A stretch of 64,000 bases of DNA from Epiperipatus broadwayi (Eukaryota > Onychophora > Udeonychophora > Euonychophora > Peripatidae), in NCBI GenBank assembly GCA_028023455.1, contig JAQFVV010012405.1, positions 4,572,953 to 4,636,952 of the forward strand. Reading direction: 5' to 3'. Position numbers and translations under genes: made by a program. This document shows, piece by piece, positions 12,206 through 22,899 of this stretch. The notes under the pieces are model-generated. The model was given only the letters and a program-made list of their open reading frames with translations. It was not told where the DNA came from and ran no database searches. Positions within the stretch are counted from its first letter, which is position 1, and the number at the start of each line of letters is the position of its first letter.

Positions 12206-13250
12206 TTGAAAAACAAACAATTAGTATCGCACGGGCTTACCGTTAACAGGAACAAATCGGCAATTTGGAATATCAAAACAGCTAAGAGGATAACAGGTTC
12301 ATTACAAGCTATGCCTCAGCCTTTCTTAGGATTCAATATATCACTATCCCCTACAGCAATGAGGATGGAAATACAAAGAATACTACTAAACATCACCATA
12401 ACATGCCTCTCAAGAATATATATAACCACATTTGGAAAGGCTTCACTCTTAAATTCCCTCATACATCCCGGGTTTTAAACCAACAGAAGCTTTCATTAAA
12501 AAAGTAGAATCCCACTGCCTGTGACTCTGTAGAGGTGGGCGCAGATCATTTATCAGTCTGTGCACCCTTCAAAAGCCAAGAGACATGAATGGACTGGGAC
12601 TGCATTCAATAAAGGTATTTGCAATACAGAAAACTTACAATATAATTCATAAACTTTATTCTGAATGCAGGACCTTCCAATGTCCACTTTCCAAAGAGCA
12701 AGTGCTTCCCACTGATAGACCGCCCCTCAGAGGTTCACTTCCATCTGGCTTCAAACACAGATCTCATACATTTTACGCACATAGTACCTTCCGTGACCAT
12801 GTTCAAGTCAAAAATAATCTATTGGGAAGCCTTCAACCTATCCAACTCAAATACCCAGAAGGCACACACTTACTTCCCCATCGACATAAACAAACTGCGC
12901 AAACTAGCACCTAAACACACAGACTTCCTTCTCAAAATTAACCTTGGTAGCCCCTCCACTGCTATATTTCTTAATAGAAGAGGCTTCCGCTTAGATTCCA
13001 TATGTTGCCTTTGTCTTTCCAGCCCAGAAGATATGGACCATATCCTTCGCCTTTGTCCAGTCTGGCAAGGACTAAGACAAAATCAGGCTTGCCACTTACA
13101 TAAACTTTGCCATCTGGTTGACCAGATGCAAGATGATTTTTCAAAAATTACCACTTAACGAAATCAATAACTGCTTCCTCAACATAATTAAAAATATCCA
13201 AGAAACAGACAAGAGGCTAATCCATACCTGGCCATATTAACCTGGGAATT
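12206..13250 (+). pseudogene. LINE reverse transcriptase C-terminal remnant
   Basis: The fragment starts with NRNKSAIWNIK (about 12240), equivalent to ANKSAIWQIK at 61253 in the 57.9-62.4 kb element, so both belong to one LINE lineage. A second open segment at 12793-13158 carries RRGFRLDSICCLC, then EDMDHILRLCPVW. This is a C-x2-C-x(about 8)-H-x4-C zinc-knuckle-like motif, typical of LINE C-termini. Stops and frameshifts separate the pieces, and the catalytic domain is absent. It is a 5'-truncated, inactive copy. Base composition is visibly richer in C than the flanks, as expected for an inserted coding sequence. Confidence 0.78.
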
Positions 13251-13259
13251 CACAACTGG

Positions 13260-15760
13260 TCTAAACAGCACCTCTCCTACCAACTCCTAAATAATTTATA
13301 TGAAAATAACTATTATGATTTAATAAAACCCTCCAACCATAACTTGCCAAAACAGGGTTTACTAACAAAGGTATTTCGTTATAGACTAGATGAATAATAT
13401 TCACCTTGCATCCACAGACTAAGTTCTTCACTAACATTCATTTTGTATTCTACTGACTTTGGATCATTTCTTCTTTGTATATATCACCCTGTAACCTCGT
13501 CTAGTTAATTCTTGTTATCTTTTTATTTTTATTTTTTTGTAATCACTTATAGGTCAAATTAGTATCGCTTTTTATCTTTTATATATTTTACCGTCTTTAG
13601 ATGGTCCCTTCCACAAATAGTCTGTTCACTAAATTTTTTAAAAAATAAGTTGCCTGTTGTTTGGACGCAATGCTATTTTTGTTTCAAAGAGTCTCTAGTG
13701 AACACTAGAAAGGCATTTAATTAATGAAGTTGATTATAAAAATAAAATAAAAATTGAAATTATATATATTTTTTTAATTTTTGAACAATTACTTTTAGTT
13801 TTATAAAAACTGAAATTTAAAATCTCTAAATGTAAAATTATCTTTGCATAAAATAAAAATCTTTTATAAATGCTTTTTCTCATTTTTTCTTATAAATATA
13901 CATCGATAATTTATAAACTGCATATAATCTGTAAAAAAAACAAAGCGCTCTTATTTATTATTATTACAGTTTTTAATTTTACAATAATCAAAAATTAACA
14001 ACAACTTTGGATGCGCTCCCACACTCTTTTATTCTTTTCTTTTATTGATTTTTAATACTTCAATATCCATTGATTTTCTCTTTTATTTAAAAAATTCTAT
14101 AACTTCACTGCTTTTGACCTTGCTCTGATTAGACAAGAATAATATTATGGAAAAGTCTCATGTTGTAACGATATCACATCTGTTCACAATGTCTGTGACT
14201 GGGTTTGAATCTGGATCAACTAAACTTGAAAATAATTGAAGTGACTTAAAAAATGATTTTTAAGAAATCAACCTAGCCAACATTGCATTATATTGCTTTG
14301 GGAAATGGATATCTGGTTATTTTTGGCTAAAGAGTTGGGACAAAACCTGCCCCAAACTTCAATTTGTAAATCTAACAAGTACTGTTTATCTACATATATC
14401 ATTGAATAAGTATGAATTTCAGGGATTTACCGATAAAATATATATATGGATTTCAGTAATGTATCAATTGGTCTTTTTAATGTTTTATAAAAACAAGCTT
14501 TATTTTAGATGCAAAGTCAGATTAAGTAGAAAATGCATATATCTTTTGAAGCAAACATATAAAGTCAAGAATAAAGGAATTTGCGAAGTTAATCATATCT
14601 CCCAACAAAACTGCCATAAAGATGCTATTAAAAATGAGTAAATGGCTTTTGTTGGACTTTTAAAGAGCCTTAAGAGCGATTTATAAGCATAGTAGTAGAT
14701 TAGTAAATATTTTAGCCGCAATAAAAACATAAGTTGTAGAGTGATGTAGTGTATGGTTTATTACAGTGTTGGAACAAATTACTCTGGAACTTAACATCCA
14801 CGGGGGTATAGCTCGTGTCCTGTTACTCCCAACACTTAAACTTTATATGAATTCTGGAGGGATATATATTTCAGATTTCTATTTTAAAATCTTTTCATAA
14901 ATATTTACCAAATGTTGACTACTGGCTAGTATGTATTTAGTATAACTTTTTAAAAATCTAATCATAAAAATATTTTTTTACTTATAGGAATAAAACTTAG
15001 CAATTAATAATATATTTGGTTATTTTTTCGGATGTTTGTATTTGTTTACACTTTGATGGCATTAATTTATTTATAAGCAATAAAAATTATTTTAACTTCC
15101 AAATAGATTAACAATAAGCACAATTCTAATTAAAAGTATTCATAAGAAAAACAATATACTCAATATTAGGTTATAGTTTGCTTTAACGTTTTGGAGCTAC
15201 CTAAGTAAAGATATGTTAATTTGGGTTAACGGTAGCTGAGTACATTTTCAGCTAGTGAAGCCACAAGGGCTGTGAATCTGGCTTTACCAGTCAAAAGCCA
15301 TCAGGTGCATAGTTAACAAAATTAACGTAGGAAATAAACCTTTACTTAGCTAGCGTTGAAACATTTAAGCAAACTAATTAATAATCTAAATTCTGAAATT
15401 TCTAGACTATGATAGTACAAGACTCGTGGGACTAGTTCAAACTCTGTCAAGCTCTTAAACTTCACCAATTACGAGTCAGAATAAATAATCTTACAGGACA
15501 AATTTTATTTGCTTTATTTGAGATGAAATATACTTAATTATTAAATGCCATGCTCCTGATAGTTAATGAGACAGGATTTATAGTTGATTTCATTTTTACA
15601 TTATAATAATATTATAAGTTTTAACTTAAAAACAAATATTTTTTTTTTGTAAGTAATAAGATAATTACTATTACTTATTCTGTTTCCATTTAATGCAAAA
15701 CTAAATCACTGAATTAGTGTGCAGAAATGATTAATGGAAAGGAATGCATCAATTGAGAAT
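13260..15760. other. Non-coding stretch
   Basis: The first 250 bases may be the 3' tail of the LINE remnant. The rest is AT-rich with no recognisable gene. The open frame at 14402-14641 has no conserved motif. Confidence 0.5.
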
Positions 15761-15766
15761 AAGGAT

Positions 15767-15898
15767 AATTATAAATCTTTTTTTTTAAGTGTCATAGCAT
15801 CGGCCGGGACGCGAACCCGCAACCCGGACAACTGCCTGCTAGTGCAAGGCAGTCGCGCTGACCTCTCGACCACCAATGCAAGACAATTATAAATCTTT
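15767..15898 (-). mobile_element. tRNA-derived SINE, middle type C, with target-site duplication, copy 2
   Basis: The element occupies 15781-15884 on the minus strand. It is flanked by a perfect 14-bp duplication, AATTATAAATCTTT (15767-15780 and 15885-15898). Reading the minus strand, the box A region CATTGGTGGTCGAGAGGTC and box B region GGGTTCGCGTCCC are present. It ends GCTATGACAC and a poly-A tail (T run on the plus strand). The long duplication and poly-A indicate LINE-mediated retroposition. Confidence 0.95.
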
Positions 15899-16004
15899 AT
15901 ATTGGTTAAATCAATTTTTTACAGATTAATTTTTTTAAGAATAGTAAATATTACCCATTATATTTTTATAGTTCAATAAAGTAAATTTAACCCACAAGTA
16001 TCTT

Positions 16005-16116
16005 GTCTTGCGTTGTTAGCCGAGAGGTATCGCAGCCGCCAGGCAAGCAAGTAGTTGGTTGCAGACGGTTGTGGGTTCGCGTCCCGGCCGATGCTATGAC
16101 ACATGGAAAAAAAAAA
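16005..16116 (+). mobile_element. tRNA-derived SINE, middle type A, copy 3
   Basis: It starts GTCTTGCGTTGTTAGCCGAG and has the type A middle (GCAAGCAAGTAGTTGGTTGC), box B GGGTTCGCGTCCC, end CCGATGCTATGACACATGG, and A10. No convincing target-site duplication was found. Confidence 0.92.
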
Positions 16117-16500
16117 GGACCATTATCTTATGATTAAGATAACTAGATGATGTACCAGCATCAGATCTTTGCCCATTTAATGTAAAGACATAGATCCACA
16201 AGATATATGTAGGACTGGAACTTGCTTTTATTAAATTTTCAGAGAATGATAATAAAAATACTGTAAAAGACCTAAAGGATAACACACAATTTCTTACATA
16301 CAAGCCTCAAGCACTCTTTGTACTTCCCTGAATGATCAAATTATATTCTTATTTCAGTGCACTTTTCATCTTAACCCAATTCTATCACAACCATCCATCA
16401 GCTCAGAAGTCAGACCAACCTCTCACATTATAGATTCATTAGAAATATATACTTTTTCAAGTAATCCATATAACAAGTTACAATTTAACTTCATGTACAT

Positions 16501-16564
16501 ATTATTTTTTTAGAAATACTTAAGCTTAACTTATTATTTTTTTAGAAATACTTAAGCTTAACTT
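16501..16564. repeat. 32-bp tandem duplication
   Basis: ATTATTTTTTTAGAAATACT and the following TAAGCTTAACTT occur twice in direct succession (16501-16532 and 16533-16564). Confidence 0.88.
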
Positions 16565-16624
16565 CATATAACAACTATTTAAATATTATTCTTCAAACTT
16601 CTATTTCATCACACATTACTGAAA

Positions 16625-17060
16625 CATATAATCAAGTACATGGGGAAAAGATAAGTGAACCCTAAGATGGGCATTTTGTGCGAAACAAGCACTCATCAGT
16701 TGGCCCAAATCACAATCTCTTGCAAGTAACTTCATCATTTGTTCAGTATATGTAATATGGAAAGAGATAGAGAGAGAGAATAAGAGCTATTTATCATAGT
16801 TTAATTGACAGGTTTCAAATTGTTTGCACTCACAACATTGATACAAACAACTTTATGGTAATATATTAATAACTTTTAGTAACCATTTATTAAGCTAGAC
16901 ATTACCCCTAGCCCAAATATATACTTATAATATATCTGCAATGTTATAGAGTAATCAACACCTGACTTCCATGCCCATGTTGACGGTTTTGATAACCTTC
17001 TCTACACCCACTGGTGCAAAAGGCAGGGACTAGATTTTGTCCCATTTTAATACTCTGTGC
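16625..17060. repeat. H2-family repeat element
   Basis: It carries a minus-strand hammerhead-like motif at 16655-16713. The downstream part (about 16845-16930, with AATATATTAATAA and ATTACCCCTAGCC) resembles 31060-31130 next to the H2 copy at 30907. The two loci are therefore copies of one element several hundred bases long. Boundaries are uncertain, and no coding capacity is evident. Confidence 0.6.
16655..16713 (-). ncRNA. Hammerhead ribozyme-like motif, family H2, copy b
   Basis: On the minus strand the core CTGATGA (plus 16693-16699) is intact. Stem II is GTGC with GCAC around a 7-base loop. The second core strand is AAAA (plus 16674-16677) instead of GAAA, followed by T, loop GCCC, and ATC, so the predicted cleavage triplet is AUC. 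Stem I pairs AA with TT, CC with GG, and, across an internal loop, GTGA with TCAC. The G12-to-A change, shared with the 4.2-kb copy, should inactivate it. Confidence 0.65.
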
Positions 17061-17621
17061 CCTGGAATATATTGTCAAATTATATTCTTATCTTAGAAAA
17101 TAAAAGCAACACTATCAAACAAAAATATATACTTTTTTTTTTTACTTTAATTTATAAAAACATATAAAAGTCTTTCCAAATAGTAATATTGCATTTTGCT
17201 ATTAAAAACATTTTTAATCCTATTTTTGCATATTAATCCAAGATTTTCAATTCGGTTAAAATTGATTAGTTGGAAAGGGTTAATTGAACATTATAAGATA
17301 ACATCGTATAATTTCTTACAATCACTATTTTGGTAGATTCAACATTTCGGTGACAGAATGTTATAAGGAAAAATGCTTTAAGCTACAGAATAAATCAATA
17401 CTTTTTCACGATTTAATGGCAGAATCAAAAGCGAAGGATATCTGGATTGAATCTCAAACTTGTTATTTCCGGTATCATATGCTCTCACTAATGACGAATC
17501 ATTTGATTGTAAGTATTAGATAAAAACAATTATTTTTATATTTATATATTGTGAAACATGATATAGTAACCAATGATAATTTATCAGTTTTATTGTGCAA
17601 AAAAAAATTGCTAAAGACTTT

Positions 17622-17740
17622 ATTATTTGGAGGTTCATAAGAAGTACGAGTTCCAAAATCGATCCTGGGACCTCATGATCAGAAGTCGGATGCTCTACGA
17701 ATTACACCAACCGAGTAAGGTGGAAATGATGCGCGATGCA
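17622..17740 (-). mobile_element. Second tRNA-derived SINE type, copy 1
   Basis: On the minus strand the sequence reads like a tRNA: CTCGGTTGGTGTAATTCGTA, then AGAGCATCCGACTTC, then GGTCCCAGGATCGATTTTGG, where GGATCGATT stands for box B. It is followed by a short tail ending CTTATGAACCTCC. The copy at 26345-26440 shares the tail. It could be a lone tRNA pseudogene, but the shared non-tRNA tail favours a SINE. Confidence 0.6.
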
Positions 17741-17808
17741 TAAGTAATGGTGATTTTTAAATATTTTTTAAATTACTAAAACCAATGCTTTCAGCAGAAA
17801 ACAAATCA

Positions 17809-17934
17809 AGATATATATCGAAGTCAAGCGTTGTTAGCCGAGAGGTCATCGTATCTGCCTTGCAAGACGGATGTGGGTTCGCGTCCCGGCCGATGCTATG
17901 ACATATGAAAAATAAAAAAAAGATATATATTGAA
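17809..17934 (+). mobile_element. tRNA-derived SINE, short type A middle, with target-site duplication, copy 4
   Basis: The element 17823-17920 lies between AGATATATATCGAA (17809-17822) and AGATATATATTGAA (17921-17934), a 14-bp duplication with one difference. The middle is shortened to GCCTTGCAAGACGG, lacking the TAGTTGGTTGCAG segment of other type A copies. Box B is GGGTTCGCGTCCC, and the tail is an interrupted A run. Confidence 0.94.
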
Positions 17935-19695
17935 TTTAAATATGTATATATAAGTGAAATGGCCTGTTTAAGTAAATGAAACATTTTCTTTTTGAATACG
18001 TTTTCACAATAAAAATAAAATTTATATATTCACATACTTCACAGAAAAAAAAAATCTTCAATTTGGTCAAAGCAAATAATGTCATAGAATGAATTTTCTA
18101 GCATTACAAGTGATAATCACATTCCATTATGGCATTGCACGATCTTAAAGGTTTTACTTTCTCTGCGTTATAATAAAACAAATGAATAAGTAGCGAAAAT
18201 CTTTAGCACGGCTTACACAAACAAACTCATAACTCGGTGAGGAGAGACTTATATATGTCGTAGCTATCTCCCCAGGGAGCGTGGAAAGACTGCTCTATTG
18301 GGCTATTTATTATCTGATTATTTTTCTAAAGGCGTTGATATATTTTGAAAAGGACAAGAATCAAATCAATTCTCTCTATTTAAAACAAACATTGTTTTTG
18401 GCTTCTAGTTATGACAGATGTTCTGCAATTGTCTAAATTAAAATCAGTCCAATAAAAAATACAATGAAAATAATATATACTTTACTGTAATTAAGTTTAT
18501 ATAATTAAAAACATGATACCAAATTGGTTTCTATTTTTATTTTCCGTTTAAATTTAAATTGATTGATTTAAAAAAAAAAAAAAATTCGATTCTCGAGAAA
18601 TACAAGATTTTTACATTAGTGAAATTCTATATATATTTAATTTATGATTAAACGTTTTAAACATGCACGCACACTTGTGATGATATTAGTATGAATGAAA
18701 TTCTTAATTTACATTTTTTAAGACTGATTAAAAACGAAAATTTTATGTATACATATATATTTTTGTTATTCATTTCTTTAGAAAAAAATTAAAGATTCTA
18801 AAATCGTGCTTTTTTAAAAATGTTTTCCCAAACCTTTTATGAGACTGAAATTAATTTTATAATTAAATTTTAATAGATTGCAAACAATGATAACTATTAT
18901 AAGCATTTATCTATTTTAAAAATACGTACTGCAAATTAATATAAGATCAAAATATCTCAAAAGCCAATAAACATCCCAACAATGTGATAATAATAAATTG
19001 TTACTCCTGAGCGAACTTCATGGGTCCATTTACTTCCTAAAAATTTTTCAATATTTTTGAAGCAAACATATATCACCAGCATATTTTGAAACTTCATCAG
19101 GGTCTGCAGCCTTTCCATTTTCAAGATTACAAATAATTCTTATTAAACCAAATATTCTTGTTTAAATCTAAATGATTGGATAAAATGGATATATCATTGA
19201 AAGTCGTCTTCTCAATTCTTGCCTCATTATTGAAAAGATGATCATCAAAGTACTCTTTTCACCCGCTCTGAATATTTATCATATAAGAGAATTGCATTGC
19301 TGGATTTAATAGGATTGTGGTACCATCTCAGTTCCATATGTTATTTTCAATATATCAAAAAAAGATTCAGAATGATCATCTTCTTTGCACTTTTAATCCC
19401 CCAATCATTTGTAAGCTTTCTTGGTAATTCTTAGAATTTATGAAAATTGTAGTTACATGTAACAGGTTTGGCAGGTGAAGAGCAAGAAGGAATTTGATAA
19501 TGATGGGAAGATAATTGGCAAGATTTTTCATAAAAGTGGAGATGGATAAGCAATAAAGGAATTTAAAAAATAAACACTCTCTAACATAAAAAAAGAAAGA
19601 AAGAAGGGAATGGGTTTGTTGCTTGTCCATGCCCTAGGACTGATAAACATTAAAGATGATCCATGGACTTTTAAGTTCCACAATCAGTCACACTT
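17935..19695. other. Non-coding stretch
   Basis: AT-rich, no gene recognised. The open frame at 19376-19630 has no conserved motif. Confidence 0.5.
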
Positions 19696-19699
19696 CTAC

Positions 19700-20030
19700 A
19701 GCCTACAGGGCAATACAGTTAGAGTGGTATAGATATGTACAGATGTTTCAAGAAAGATTATTATCCAAACACTATCAAGAAAAAAATCCATGACGGCCAA
19801 AGAAGAGTTGGCTAAAGAAATTTGTTTTTTCTTATGTGTCATAGCATCAGCAGGGAAGCGAACCCGCTAACCCAGGACAACTGCTTGTAAGGTTACTGTG
19901 CTGACTTCTCGACCACCAACGCTTGATAGCTAAAGAAATTTGATTGGAAGAAATACCAAAATTTGTGGAATAACTGAGAGTCATAATGATTGGGAATCAG
20001 AAAATTTCATAGATCATAGTCTAGACTGAA
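19700..20030 (+). pseudogene. RTE-type LINE C-terminal fragment interrupted by a SINE
   Basis: LRWYRYVQMFQERLLSKHYQ (from about 19715) and RPKKSWLKKFDWKKYQNLWN (spanning the SINE) match the C-terminus of RTE-type endonuclease-reverse transcriptases, which read roughly LRWxGHVxRM...GRPxxRWxDxxxxD. Removing the SINE at 19825-19928 together with one copy of its 14-bp target duplication restores continuity. Several stops remain. Upstream catalytic domains are absent. Confidence 0.75.
19811..19942 (-). mobile_element. tRNA-derived SINE, middle type B, with target-site duplication, copy 5
   Basis: The element 19825-19928 is flanked by perfect GCTAAAGAAATTTG copies (19811-19824 and 19929-19942). 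On the minus strand it runs from ATCAAGCGTTGGTGGTCGAG to GCTATGACACATAAG and a poly-A tail. It is inserted into an RTE fragment, so it is younger than that fragment. Confidence 0.95.
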
Positions 20031-20039
20031 AAAAAAACC

Positions 20040-22670
20040 AATGAGTGCAAATTTGTTCTATAGCCCTTTTTGTTTTATAAAGAAAATCAATGACTTAATC
20101 CTGTTAGTGACAATTTGTAGTAATAATTAGTCCTTTAATAGTTTTGTTTAGCATCTGATAATCAGGGTTATATCATAAATATATATTTATTTATCATATA
20201 GAATAACTGTAATTAAAGTATTATTACTGAAACCAAGTTGGGAGAAACATTTTTCAAATGGATAAAATTTGCTATTTGACGGGGGGGGGGGTTATAAAAA
20301 TAACCACTAGAAAAAAATCTAACAATGCAACTAATGTAAAAAAACTTTAAAATCCCATAATACCTATTTTATAGTTATGGCGGAAAGACAAATTTAACAG
20401 ATCTTAATTCAAATGACTTCTGACAACTGATGTATTTACTAGTATATTCTCAGAAGGAATTTTAAAAAAAAATCACAGATATTAAAGACTCACAAACGGT
20501 AAAAACTAATATCTGCCTTCAATCATATCAGCCACGTATCACAAAGTGATTGGTTAATAGAAACAAAATTCCCAAAATAGCTACATGGTTATATATGTTC
20601 TATGTAACTGTAAAAGTTTCCATACATTATTACAGTTTTAGGTTTGTTAATAGCAAATAATTGCTTTTTGAAAATATTAGAAGCCATCTCACACCCCTCC
20701 CCTAAAACAAAGATGAATAATACGAATGACAAAATGGATCGTTGAGGCTAAGACACTATTGTTTTGACAAATCTATATTGCATTAAATTTCTCTGCCTTT
20801 ATCAGATTTAGTATATAAACTAACGGAATCTTAAAATCGATCTATTTTTTTCAAATGACTTTTGCTCTATGATTTCCAAGAGATATCGAAGATAATGAAC
20901 CATTTTTTTATCTCACACATTCAATAATAAGGCTATCTATTTTATTTTTATAAAATAGTTATAAATATCATAAAGTAACCTTAGAAGATAAGAAAAAAAA
21001 CAAGTTTTTTAATGATGCATTTATACTTGTGATCGTTGACTCGGAGCTCACTCTTTTTTAATTATTATTTACACTACCATATTATTATTTTTTCATTTAT
21101 TGATGACACTTTACTCTTTGTAAAAATCACTTTCACACACTTGGAAAATTATTTCTACTTTGCAGTTGAATTTTATTTCTGCATTCCAATTATAACCAAT
21201 ATGTAAATATATACAACAGCTGTTTTCCACCATTCCCATTATAATTGGTTAGTCTTTCCACGGATATCTGAAACTTCCACTAATTGTAAATCTTGTACAA
21301 TATAGATGTGTTAATACGCGTGTATGTATAAATGCAAAATAAAATGAGATAAGTAATCAATAAATAAGGATGTAAAAAGATAATCGCCCATATCAATGAA
21401 AAAAAAGTCAATGTTTGGTCACTACATGTAAATTGTTTTGCACAACTCATCCAGATATGTTTAGAGCTCTGCACAATTTAAAACATGGATAACATGATGT
21501 TATAAGTGATTCTCAAGTACAACTGATAATTCAAACGGAAGTAATTGCAATTCACTGTGAACTATATATAAAGCAAGTTAACATTCAACAAATTATGAAA
21601 AGAATAGAATACCAACTATTTTTTTTTTTAGCTTTGATAGTATTTAACTATTAATTCATTGACGTTTATTATAATTCAGAGAACAAAATTATTAGCTTGA
21701 TCAAAAATAAAAAGTAGACGGAATTATTCTATTCTTTTCACAATGTATAGTATTGACGATTGACTATTAATTTATAATAGCCGTAAGGATTGCAGTTACC
21801 CCTGCTTCAATTTCTCATAACGTTAAGCTACTACGATTGTCTATAGTTAAATTTAAAGAAAGAATCATTAGTAATAATAAAATGATATTGTTATGAAAAA
21901 GACAGTAAAAAATCAAAAGGAAAAGAAAAACATTCATGGAGATTTATTGCAGCTAAGTGATATAAAAATAATTCGTAATAGCTTTCATATATGTGAGTGA
22001 ACATATAAAACGTATAAATTCTATTTATAAATTTCTAATTGAAGTTTTTACTTTTTATTTAATATTTTTTCAAACCATGGGAAAATTGCTATATAGGTAT
22101 ATCACATGCATATACACAGTCACGAATATCAAATGATCAGATATTACATGATTAAGCATATCATTAACAATCTATTATCTCTCCTTTTTTATCTTGCTCT
22201 TATTCTGACTACCTATATCTCTGTCTATTTCTTTCCACCTGTTTATCTTTTTCTATTTATTCCTCTCTGCCTATTTATCCATTTATCTATCTTGCATTTC
22301 CTCTATCTTGCTCTTTCTATCCATCTACCTAATTACCTATCCACCAATCTATATTGTTCTTTCTCTTATCTATAATTTATATTATTTTCTCTTCCTTCAT
22401 TCATCCATTTTATCTATTTATCCATCAATCTGTCCAACTATTTAGCCATCTATATTTCTATATAAGTATTTATCTATGAATTTTATTTGAACTTTCTTCT
22501 TTGAAGTGAACAGATAAATACAAAAAATAATTCTTGAGAGATATGGGTTAACTTTTGCCAAAGTTTGCTTGGTATCCAAATAGCAGTTTAAATTCTGTTC
22601 AACTAAAAACAATACTATAACCCACATATATACAAAACTTTGAAATAAATTGTTTAATTTTTATTATAAA
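20040..22670. other. Non-coding stretch with pyrimidine-rich microsatellite
   Basis: No gene recognised. There is a G10 run at 20281. A degenerate CTAT/TCTA tract at about 22180-22460 translates into a misleading hydrophobic open frame (22106-22375). Confidence 0.55.
22180..22465. repeat. Degenerate (CTAT)n / TATC microsatellite
   Basis: Irregular repeats of CTAT, TTTATC and CCAT units give a long pyrimidine-rich stretch on the plus strand. Confidence 0.8.
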
Positions 22671-22674
22671 CTTG

Positions 22675-22893
22675 TAATATAGGGGATTTGAACATAGACT
22701 TTCAAGCTCTGTTCAGCCATCCACATGTTCACACACACGTGAAAAAGATACATATTTTCTGCAGAATCAGCACTCATGAGTATATTGGAGATTATTTTTC
22801 TTTTTCACATGTGAGTGGTCATGTGTATTGGTTGTATGAAATAGAGAATGGTTAAAAAGAGCTTGAAAGTCGGTATTCAAACCCCCTATATTA
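22675..22893. repeat. Inverted-repeat element with hammerhead-like centre (family H2)
   Basis: The left end (AATATAGGGGATTTGAACAT and on to CTTTCAAGCTCT) is the approximate reverse complement of the right end (AGAGCTTGAAAGTCG and on to CCCCCTATATT). The arms enclose the hammerhead-like motif at 22741-22800. No coding capacity. Confidence 0.75.
22741..22800 (-). ncRNA. Hammerhead ribozyme-like motif, family H2, copy d
   Basis: On the minus strand: CTCATGA (core CTGATGA with G5 changed to C), then GTGCTGATTCTGCAG as a degraded stem II, then GAAAAT, ATGT and ATC, then TTTTTCAC. Position and order of parts match the other H2 copies. The G5 change should prevent cleavage. Confidence 0.5.
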
Positions 22894-22899
22894 CATTTA

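Noticed and set aside
15781-15884. A functional tRNA gene
   Set aside because: tRNA-like promoter boxes are present, but the copy has a poly-A tail and target-site duplications like its dispersed relatives. It is a retroposon, as are the other twelve.
22106-22375. Hydrophobic 89-codon open frame resembling a membrane protein
   Set aside because: It overlaps a CTAT/TATC microsatellite, and the composition is explained by the repeat.
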